Part shown: piece after piece, positions 16,126-22,920 of the stretch
How positions within the stretch are numbered: position 1 is the first letter of the stretch
Layout: every line of letters begins with the position of its first letter
Source of the DNA: Oscillospiraceae bacterium
GTDB taxonomy: Bacteria; Bacillota; Clostridia; Oscillospirales; Oscillospiraceae
Length of the DNA stretch: 48,111 nucleotides
Direction of reading: 5' to 3'
Assembly (NCBI GenBank): GCA_009787625.1
Contig: WQSX01000019.1
Span: forward strand, 1-48,111
Notes under the pieces: generated by a model
The model's database searches: none
What the model was told of the DNA's origin: nothing
Seen by the model: only the letters and a program-made list of their open reading frames with translations
Position numbers and translations under genes: made by a program

Positions 16126-16779
16126 CTATGGGCGTAAGTTTTGTAAACTTTTTATATGCTCAGCTCGGCTTGGAGCCTTGAAAATATCCACACCTGCAAC
16201 TAAAACATCTGCTCCTGCGTTTACGCATTGTTTTGCTGTTTCTATGTTTATGCCACCGTCAACTTCTATTTCGCAGTTTAGTTTTTTTACATCTATGATT
16301 TTTCTTAGCTGTGTCACTTTTTCAAGCATTTCGCTCTTAAACTTTTGCCCGCCATAACCCGGTTCGACTGTCATTACCAGAATCAGGTCAAGGATGTCTA
16401 TATATGGCAGCAACACTTCTACGGGGGTGTTTGGTTTTATTGTCAGCCCTGCTTTTTTACCCATGCCGTGAAGCTCGGTTATTGCGTTTTTTATGTTTTG
16501 CTCAGTCTCTGCTTCAATGTGGAAGTTTATGATGTCCGCACCTGCTTTTGCAAACCTTGCGGTGTAGCGTGCAGGGGATGCAATCATTAAGTGGACATCT
16601 AATACCATGCCTGTCACTTTACGCACTGATTCAAGCACAGGCAGTCCGAACGATATGTTTTCAACAAACATTCCGTCCATTACGTCAAAATGCAGATAGT
16701 CTGCATTTTGTATGCTGTCTATTTCTTCTTTTAATTTTGCAAAATCCGCCGCCAATATCGACGGAGCTACTTTTGGCAT
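16126..16779 (-). CDS. rpe: Ribulose-phosphate 3-epimerase
   Basis: A 217-residue TIM-barrel epimerase interconverting ribulose 5-phosphate and xylulose 5-phosphate in the pentose phosphate pathway. Family motifs are complete: APSILAADFAKL, LHFDVMDGMFVENISFG (metal-binding His and Asp), DVHLMI, MTVEPGYGGQKF and EIEVDGGI. The ATG at 16779 gives the standard length and has AAAGGAACG about 12 nt upstream. In many Bacillota rpe follows rsgA; here it stands next to recR and diverges from telA. Confidence 0.96.
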   Translation of the reverse strand: MPKVAPSILAADFAKLKEEIDSIQNADYLHFDVMDGMFVENISFGLPVLESVRKVTGMVLDVHLMIASPARYTARFAKAGADIINFHIEAETEQNIKNAITELHGMGKKAGLTIKPNTPVEVLLPYIDILDLILVMTVEPGYGGQKFKSEMLEKVTQLRKIIDVKKLNCEIEVDGGINIETAKQCVNAGADVLVAGVDIFKAPSRAEHIKSLQNLRP

Positions 16780-16848
16780 TATTGTGCTCGTTCCTTTATG
16801 CAAAAAAATATATTTCATTCTTTGCTATTTCTTGGTATACTGTTTCGT

Positions 16849-16857
16849 ATTATACCA
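16849..16857 (-). promoter_or_regulatory. Extended -10 promoter for rpe
   Basis: On the minus strand TGG-TATAAT (TATAAT at 16854-16849) is an extended -10 box about 70 bp ahead of the rpe start; the -35 region is poor, as is common for extended -10 promoters. Confidence 0.55.
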
Positions 16858-16887
16858 CATAACCGACCTGAAAGGAAGAAAAATAAA

Positions 16888-18066
16888 ATGGAAGAAATGC
16901 AAGCTATGGAGTATGTCCCTACATTGACACTTGAACCGGATGGTGCAGAAAGCCCTGCAGCACTAGCTATTCCTGCTGCTAATGCGCTTGAATTGGCTCC
17001 CGATGAACCTGCCTCTGCTAAGCTCGATATCGAGCAACTCAGTCCTGAAGAGCAAAAACAAGTGCGTGGTTTTGCTGAAAAAATTGACATTTCAAACACA
17101 AATGCCGTACTCACTTATGGAGCGGCATCTCAGCGAAATATCGCAAACTTCTCGGAATCAACTCTTAAAAATGTTCGCACAAAGGATATGGGAGAAGTTG
17201 GACAAATGCTCTCCGGCCTTGTTGTTGAGTTGCGTGGATTCAGCGATAATGGCGAAGAGAAGAGAGGTTTTCTGGGTCTACGCAAAAAAGTCCGCAACAA
17301 AATTGAGACTATGAAAGCAGAGTATTCCAAGGTCTCTTCAAATGTGGATAGAATTGCCGACATGCTCGAAAAACATCAAGTGATACTCCTCAAGGATGCC
17401 GCTATGCTTGATAAGATGTATGAAGTTAATCAAGCTCACTTCAAGGAACTCACGATGTATATTCTGGCAGGTAAACTCAAACTTGAAGAGTGCGTTAATA
17501 ACGTCTTGCCTGAACTTCGCAAAAAAGCCGCCGAAACAGGACAACCGGAAGATGCGCAGGCAGCGAACGATTATGCCAACATGATCAACCGATTTGAAAA
17601 GAAACTCCACGATTTAGAGCTTACTCGCATGGTTTCGATTCAGATGGCTCCGCAGATTCGCCTTGTTCAAAACAACGACACCCTTATGGTCGAAAAGATT
17701 CAGACTTCTATTGTAAATACCATTCCGCTCTGGAAAAGTCAAATGGTGCTGGCCCTTGGTATGCACAATGCACAAAGAGCGATGGAAGCGCAACGTGAAG
17801 TCTCCAATATGACTAATGAACTTCTTACAAAAAATGCTGAAGCACTTAAAATGGGCACCATTGAAATTGCCAAAGAATCTGAACGCGGCATTGTAGATCT
17901 CGAAACTTTAGTCACCACAAATCAACACCTCATTGATACACTTGAAGAGGTACGCAGTATTCAATCCGAAGGCTCCCAACGCCGCCGTGCCGCCGAGGTA
18001 GAACTGGGACGCATTGAGGGTGAACTAAAGACTAAACTGCTTGAACTCAGAGACCCCGTGCAATAG
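16888..18066 (+). CDS. telA: TelA-family toxic anion resistance protein
   Basis: A 392-residue, largely alpha-helical cytoplasmic protein of the TelA/KlaA family (PF05816). Recognisable segments include the N-terminal QVRGFAEKIDISNTNAVLTYG, the middle LLKDAAMLDKMYEVNQAHFKEL, and the strongly conserved region around RLVQNNDTLMVEKIQTSIV and IPLWKSQMVLALGMHNAQRA. The family is linked to tellurite resistance and to cell-envelope stress, but its biochemistry is unclear. Start at 16888 with AAAGGAAG 9 nt upstream. Its last 20 bp overlap the convergent kinase gene. The usual XpaC-like partner is absent. Confidence 0.93.
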   Translation: MEEMQAMEYVPTLTLEPDGAESPAALAIPAANALELAPDEPASAKLDIEQLSPEEQKQVRGFAEKIDISNTNAVLTYGAASQRNIANFSESTLKNVRTKDMGEVGQMLSGLVVELRGFSDNGEEKRGFLGLRKKVRNKIETMKAEYSKVSSNVDRIADMLEKHQVILLKDAAMLDKMYEVNQAHFKELTMYILAGKLKLEECVNNVLPELRKKAAETGQPEDAQAANDYANMINRFEKKLHDLELTRMVSIQMAPQIRLVQNNDTLMVEKIQTSIVNTIPLWKSQMVLALGMHNAQRAMEAQREVSNMTNELLTKNAEALKMGTIEIAKESERGIVDLETLVTTNQHLIDTLEEVRSIQSEGSQRRRAAEVELGRIEGELKTKLLELRDPVQ

Positions 18067-18967
18067 CTGCGATATTGCTATCCTGATTAATTTTATTAAT
18101 AGCGCTTTTTATGTCACTTGCCGACAGAAATCTTTTGCTCGGTGTGGAATGTAGAGAGCGCTTTATTATATATTCAAGTGTCGCGCCGTTTTCTGTTATT
18201 TTTATTAATTTATCCGCCAAGCTTTCCTCTTCAGGCGGTTGCCTGCCAAAAAGAAGATGGTACATTGTTGCTCCAAGGCTGTATATGTCGGAGAGTTTCC
18301 AGTCGATGCTTTTATACGGAAAGATCGGCTCGGCTACTTTAAGAGCTACGTCCTCTGCTGAGGTGTAAGAGGTGCGCATAATACGTTTAATGTGCTTAGC
18401 ATGTGCTTTTTTGCATGTGATGAAAAATTGAGCCTGCTCAGGTGAAGCGTATCCCAAACTGCGATTGATTATACCTACATTTTTCCCCGTGACTATTGCG
18501 GAATCAAAGTCTATTAAACATATATCTCCCCGATTTGTCAGCATTATGTTTGAGGGTTTTATGTCGCGGTGACAAACGCCTTTTTCATGTATTTCTTCCA
18601 GTGCCGTTGCCAGTTGGTAGTACCACTTTATTACTTTCATTCTCTCATATTTTTCGCTTTTCCTGAGTAGTTTGTCAAAGCTCTTACCCTCGATATATTC
18701 CATTATGGTATAGCTTGTTTTTTCGTCGGCAAGAACGTCAAATACCTGTGGAACATATAGGCTTTTTAAGTTTTTCAGTGCCTCTGCTTCGTTTCTCAGT
18801 ACTTGAGCAGCACACATGGCACCCGCTCTGTGCGCCTTAATCACATAGAACTTGCGCAGGCGCATATGCCAGACTTTGTAGACTTCACTGTTGCCCCCTG
18901 CGCCCAATTTTTCCTCAATTTTATATGTGTTTTTTAGGTAACTTCCGTCACCCGACATCCCAAACAT
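18047..18967 (-). CDS. Hanks-type Ser/Thr protein kinase, soluble
   Basis: A 306-residue kinase without a membrane segment or PASTA domains. The glycine loop (LGAGGNSEVYKV), catalytic Lys44 (YVIKAHR), the alpha-C Glu (RNEAEAL), HRDIKPSN (residues 133-140), DFD instead of DFG (153-155) and the activation-segment end GYASPEQ are all visible, so it is probably active. The start at 18967 (MFGMSGDG) has GGAG 6 nt upstream and overlaps the FHA gene by 20 bp; a GTG at 18997 is an alternative. Last gene of the Tad locus and translationally coupled to the FHA protein, its likely substrate or recruiter. Confidence 0.93.
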   Translation of the reverse strand: MFGMSGDGSYLKNTYKIEEKLGAGGNSEVYKVWHMRLRKFYVIKAHRAGAMCAAQVLRNEAEALKNLKSLYVPQVFDVLADEKTSYTIMEYIEGKSFDKLLRKSEKYERMKVIKWYYQLATALEEIHEKGVCHRDIKPSNIMLTNRGDICLIDFDSAIVTGKNVGIINRSLGYASPEQAQFFITCKKAHAKHIKRIMRTSYTSAEDVALKVAEPIFPYKSIDWKLSDIYSLGATMYHLLFGRQPPEEESLADKLIKITENGATLEYIIKRSLHSTPSKRFLSASDIKSAINKINQDSNIAAIARGL

Positions 18968-20186
18968 AATCTGCTCCAAAATTTCCGAATGAGACACGGG
19001 TTCCTATGGCAAGCTGATAGGGAGTGTTGGGCGGCAGTTTTTGCCCGTCGATGAATGTGCCTGCTCTTGAGCATAAGTCAATCAGCTTGTAGCCCTCGAT
19101 GTCTCGTTCTATAACTGCATGGCGGCGGCTCACAGCCTTTGTTTTTTTGTCGAACTCAAATGTTGATTGCGGCTTTCCCAGCGCGGCGTCGTAGCGGCCT
19201 ATTGAGAATATGTCACCCTCACCGATTTCCACATCTATGAGCTGTGGCAGTTCTGATTTTCCCACACATTTGAATCTTGTTTTTTGCAGCATAAACGGTA
19301 TGCTTTCCGTTATGTCTATAATTGTGATTTGCTCCTGCGGATGATCTATGGTTTTTTCTGCTATTATGGGGATTTCGTAAACCTGCGGGAGTTCATTATC
19401 GCACTGCTCAGATGAATCCTTTGAGCGATTTTTCTTTTTACTTTTTGTTCCGAACATTCTGAACTTTTTTTCTTTAGTTCTTTGGCTTTTGATTTCCGGT
19501 TCGTCGGACAAATCGGCGGAAATTGGCAAAAAGCCGATGTCTATGCTCTCGTCAAAAGAGCATGGTTCCGAGTTTTGCACCGAAATATGCTGTGAGGTGT
19601 GCGGTAATGCTTGTTGTGAGTTTTGCGCCGTATAATCTTTCAGCATTTCCAAAAATTCTCTTGGAGTGAAATTATCCAGTATGTAGCGTAACACCCTGTT
19701 TTCCAGTTCTTTGTCTGATACCGTTATTATTTTTGACAGTGATTTTGCCATTTCGCCCCACGTGCTTTTGCTCGCATTTCCCTCAATTGCCGGCACATAC
19801 ATGTACATTGCGGATTTTTCTTTTTTGTCGTAGTACAGATAGTCCATGTTTAGCACGAATGAGCTTGAGTTTAAAAACCAATCTCCGCACTCAAGCAGTG
19901 GCTGCAATAAACTTATCCATAATCCCACATATTCATCTGTGCTGAGTTCGCCCTTGAAGTAGCTCAGTTTAACCAAATTGCCTACTTCGTAGACTATCTC
20001 CACTTCTCCATCTATGTTTGTATAGGTGAACGGAAGCATAAATTTCGGCAAATCTGCGGTTATTGTGTACAGTGCGTTTTTGTCCACATTGTTTTGCGAA
20101 ATTGCCGTTACCAAATAAGCTCCGCTCGCAAAATTGTTCCTGCTTTCAATCTTTAGCTCCATCGTACTCATACAATCTTTACTCAT
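18948..20186 (-). CDS. FHA-domain protein with N-terminal DUF6382-like region
   Basis: A 412-residue soluble protein. The N-terminal 190 residues resemble the DUF6382 domain found before FHA domains in Clostridia (FMLPFTYTNIDGEVEIVYEV, then DWFLNSSSFVLNMDYLYYD). A low-complexity linker with a basic stretch (about 245-275) follows, and the last 100 residues are an FHA domain (IFSIGRYDAALGKPQSTFEF, then VSRRHAVIERD, DLCSRAGTFIDGQKL), which binds phosphothreonine. ATG at 20186 with AAAGGGGG upstream; it overlaps the preceding WG gene by 4 bp and the kinase gene by 20 bp. It probably reads kinase output for the pilus machine. Confidence 0.88.
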   Translation of the reverse strand: MSKDCMSTMELKIESRNNFASGAYLVTAISQNNVDKNALYTITADLPKFMLPFTYTNIDGEVEIVYEVGNLVKLSYFKGELSTDEYVGLWISLLQPLLECGDWFLNSSSFVLNMDYLYYDKKEKSAMYMYVPAIEGNASKSTWGEMAKSLSKIITVSDKELENRVLRYILDNFTPREFLEMLKDYTAQNSQQALPHTSQHISVQNSEPCSFDESIDIGFLPISADLSDEPEIKSQRTKEKKFRMFGTKSKKKNRSKDSSEQCDNELPQVYEIPIIAEKTIDHPQEQITIIDITESIPFMLQKTRFKCVGKSELPQLIDVEIGEGDIFSIGRYDAALGKPQSTFEFDKKTKAVSRRHAVIERDIEGYKLIDLCSRAGTFIDGQKLPPNTPYQLAIGTRVSFGNFGADYVWDVG

Positions 20187-21508
20187 AGCGTTAGTCCCCC
20201 TTTAAACTCGATAAGTGTTAAAAACTGCCATCCGCGGTCGGTTTTGACCGGTGCGCTTCCCTGCGAAAAGCACTTCACATCATAAAACTCTGCTGCTATC
20301 ACTATATCTCCTTGCAGGTTAATAAATCCCCAATGTTCGCCTTCTCTTACGGCTGCTAAATGCCCCGAAAAAGATAGTGCGTCATCGAACTTATAGTCAA
20401 TTTTCAGCTCGCCTGTCGTGTCGATAAATCCCCATTTGCCGTTTTTCTTAACTGATGCGTAACCTTCATTCGAAAAAGGTCTTGCATCATCAAATTCTTC
20501 CCCTATCCATTTCCCGCCTGAAAAAAGCTTCACGACATCTCCGTCTTTTACAAACACAGCTGTCTGACCAACACTCCTGCCGAGTTCATCCATTACTATA
20601 CCCTCATATTTCGGCGCAATGAGCCAGTCCGTACCTAAATCTATCACTCCCCATTTTCCATCTGTTTTAGCCGACACAAAGCCCTCTGAGTACATGCCTA
20701 TGTCCTCAAAAACTTTTGCTCCCGATTCCAAGTCGCTTGAAGCTCTTCGCCAGCCCTCGTCTGTTTTTAAAGCCACTCTGCCGCCTGAGAGATTTTTAAA
20801 GTCGGTTATGGCTTGCTCCGGCACTGCTAGGCGGTTTGTTTTTTCATCGATTGCATATATTTCTCCACCCTCTCTCACGATTGCAATGCCTTGAAAAAAT
20901 GTGCTGATTTTGTCGTATTTATTTGGAATTATCAGCGTGCCGTCTGTTCTTGCTATGCCCCATTTGCCTTCGTTTAGCACACCGGCGGTACCGTCAAACA
21001 TTGCAGTCACTTCATCGTATCTTACCCAACTCAATTCATAGGCGTATCTCGACTTCTCGTAAAGCTTCTCGATTTCCGGGCAATTTATTCTTTTAAGCCC
21101 ATCTTTCAAGATTGTTAGCGCAGTGCCTATTTTTTGACTATTTAGGTAGAACTCTGCCGCCTCTATGAACACCTCTGATGCGACATCTTTTCTGCTCAAC
21201 TGCTTTTCGAGTAGCGTTGTGTAACGCCTTGTGAATCCTCGATTTTCCATTAATTCCAAATACGCCCTTTTTAGCTCTTTTTCGGCTTTTGCCGTGTAAG
21301 CTGCATCATAGTTTGCCGCTTCTTCTAAAAGCGGCACGGCTCTTATGTATATGCCACTTTCCATCATTTGAACAGCTTCATTTATCAGGAGCAGTTGTTT
21401 TTCTGTTGTGGAGCTTGTGTTGACTGCTACGTACCAAGCGGCTCCGAGGATTGCTGTGCAAGTCAGTATTATGGGTATGTAGATTTTTTTGTTCATTGTT
21501 TTCACCAT
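20183..21508 (-). CDS. WG-repeat membrane-anchored protein
   Basis: A 441-residue protein with one N-terminal membrane segment (about residues 8-28), a helical TPR-like region (about 35-165), then several WG repeats: GKWGIARTDGTLIIPNKYD, GKWGVIDLGTDWLIAPKYE, GKWGFIDTTGELKIDYKFD and HWGFINLQGDIVIAAEFYD. These beta-rich repeats are found in extracytoplasmic proteins of unknown binding role. The start at 21508 or the ATG at 21496 fits equally well. It sits between the prepilin peptidase and the FHA gene, overlapping the latter by 4 bp, so it is part of the Tad operon. Confidence 0.85.
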   Translation of the reverse strand: MVKTMNKKIYIPIILTCTAILGAAWYVAVNTSSTTEKQLLLINEAVQMMESGIYIRAVPLLEEAANYDAAYTAKAEKELKRAYLELMENRGFTRRYTTLLEKQLSRKDVASEVFIEAAEFYLNSQKIGTALTILKDGLKRINCPEIEKLYEKSRYAYELSWVRYDEVTAMFDGTAGVLNEGKWGIARTDGTLIIPNKYDKISTFFQGIAIVREGGEIYAIDEKTNRLAVPEQAITDFKNLSGGRVALKTDEGWRRASSDLESGAKVFEDIGMYSEGFVSAKTDGKWGVIDLGTDWLIAPKYEGIVMDELGRSVGQTAVFVKDGDVVKLFSGGKWIGEEFDDARPFSNEGYASVKKNGKWGFIDTTGELKIDYKFDDALSFSGHLAAVREGEHWGFINLQGDIVIAAEFYDVKCFSQGSAPVKTDRGWQFLTLIEFKGGLTL

Positions 21509-21554
21509 TACTTTTGATAAATTTTAAGTAAAAAGCGGCTTGTGAGAGGGGCTT

Positions 21555-22100
21555 TCATATTGTGAATGCTGTTATGGTTATGCCCAAAAACAGAAATGGC
21601 GCTAGGGGGATTGAGTCTTTTTTTGTTATTTTGCGGGTTAGTATCAGTGTTAATCCTACCAAGGCGGCAAGTATTGTTCCGTATAATATTGCGGGAATTG
21701 TGTTTGATAAGCCCAGATATAGTCCTGCTGTTGCCATGAATTTTACGTCGCCCCCACCTACACCTTTTTTACTTATAAGATAGACCACTATAAATACTCC
21801 ACCGCCGATAGCAAACCCAAGTGCTGAATCTATCAGTGCTTCTATTCCTGCCGAAGTGCTTAAAAACAATATCGGCAAAGTCATTAATATCCACATGGCA
21901 AGCATTCCTAATACGAGTCCGTTGGGTATGCGTCTTTGGAATATGTCAAAGAGTAGCGCTATGTAGCCGAATATCATGATAAGTGCATATTTTATCACTG
22001 CATATGTCGATAGCTCCTGCGCGCGAAACATTATCCAAATCAATAATACAATTAATATCACAATCGCATGTACCGAGTGTTTAATACATTTTCGCATCAT
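21555..22100 (-). CDS. tadV: Prepilin peptidase, A24 family (TadV/CpaA-like)
   Basis: A 181-residue membrane aspartyl protease that cleaves type IV pilin leader peptides. The two catalytic aspartates are in the expected contexts: FDIFQRRIPNGLV and KGVGGGDVKFMATAGLYLG. About six membrane segments; the N-terminal methylase domain of classical PilD is absent, as in TadV. The start at 22100 overlaps the upstream gene stop (ATGATG) and has GGAGG about 9 nt upstream. It would process the Flp pilin and the TadE-like pseudopilins of this locus. Confidence 0.93.
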   Translation of the reverse strand: MMRKCIKHSVHAIVILIVLLIWIMFRAQELSTYAVIKYALIMIFGYIALLFDIFQRRIPNGLVLGMLAMWILMTLPILFLSTSAGIEALIDSALGFAIGGGVFIVVYLISKKGVGGGDVKFMATAGLYLGLSNTIPAILYGTILAALVGLTLILTRKITKKDSIPLAPFLFLGITITAFTI

Positions 22101-22774
22101 CCTGTGTATCCTCCTCCTGTACCGCCGAGCCATGCTTTTGTCTGTGCTGTCTGTGTGATTTTTAGCGTTGGAGTAAACGGCAATCTAAGCGCCCCGAATG
22201 TGTACTCCACTTCAAATTCTGCTGTTATTTTTATGTTTCCATTTTTGTCAACAACCACGCTATCTGAAAGGTCAAAGCTCACGACTCTCACGCTTTCGAG
22301 ATATTCTTCACCTGTTTTGTCTTCGAGTGCAAGGAATCTCATAACCATAGGACTTAGTATTTCAGCAAACATGGTGTTGCGCAGTTCATTTACTCCATAG
22401 TTTGTGAGGCTTTGCACCATGCGCCGTGGGTCACCTACGGCTTGCTGAGCCGCATCTAGTGCGCGGGTTCCATTGTTTACATCAAAGCCTTTGCTTCCCG
22501 GAAATGCGCTCAGTCCGCCGAGCACTGAGTCTATCAGCTCCGCTCCCTCGCTTGCTTTTACATCGAGCTTCACGAGGTCGTCTGCTATACCTGTAACTTT
22601 GAGCACATAGCTGTACTGGGACACAGCGTTTGCTGTCTGGGTTAAGGCATTGTGGACTCGTGCTTGCAATGTCACAATGTTCACAATGCTCAGTATCGAA
22701 ATCACCAGTAACGTGAATGGTATGAATGTGCCTACTGTTTCTACAACAATATGTCCTGATACGTCTTTTAGCAT
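22097..22774 (-). CDS. TadE/TadF-like pseudopilin
   Basis: A 225-residue protein with a short cytoplasmic leader, one N-terminal membrane helix and an extracytoplasmic domain. The leader LKDVSGHIVVETVGTFIPF fits a prepilin signal: Gly at the cleavage point followed by Glu at +5. The remainder has no recognisable domain. ATG with GAGGG upstream. It is coupled to the prepilin peptidase gene by a 4-bp overlap. It is separated from the large TadG-like gene upstream by a 146-bp gap containing hairpin repeat copy 3. Confidence 0.82.
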   Translation of the reverse strand: MLKDVSGHIVVETVGTFIPFTLLVISILSIVNIVTLQARVHNALTQTANAVSQYSYVLKVTGIADDLVKLDVKASEGAELIDSVLGGLSAFPGSKGFDVNNGTRALDAAQQAVGDPRRMVQSLTNYGVNELRNTMFAEILSPMVMRFLALEDKTGEEYLESVRVVSFDLSDSVVVDKNGNIKITAEFEVEYTFGALRLPFTPTLKITQTAQTKAWLGGTGGGYTG

Positions 22775-22807
22775 TTAATACCCTCGCTTTGTTGGTGCTT
22801 CGTTCCC

Positions 22808-22901
22808 GCCCGGAGTGGGCTGTTTGTGGAGTCGTTTTTCGAGAACAGCGGTGTAGATCCCGATGGCTCGAAAAACGCGGAACAAATTGCCCACTCCGGG
22901 C
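22808..22901 (+). repeat. Long hairpin repeat, copy 3 (partly decayed stem)
   Basis: The 23-nt loop at 22844-22866 is identical to those of copies 1 and 2. The arms are 22808-22843 and 22867-22901. The outer 13 bp (GCCCGGAGTGGGC) and the loop-side 11 bp (CGTTTTTCGAG) pair perfectly, while the middle no longer does. Intriguingly, the mismatched left middle (TGTTTGTGGAGT) is closer to copy 2 and the right middle (read on the opposite strand, TTTGTTCCGCG) is closer to copy 1. It lies inside the Tad operon. Confidence 0.9.
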
Positions 22902-22920
22902 TACCCTTACCCTTTTTTTA

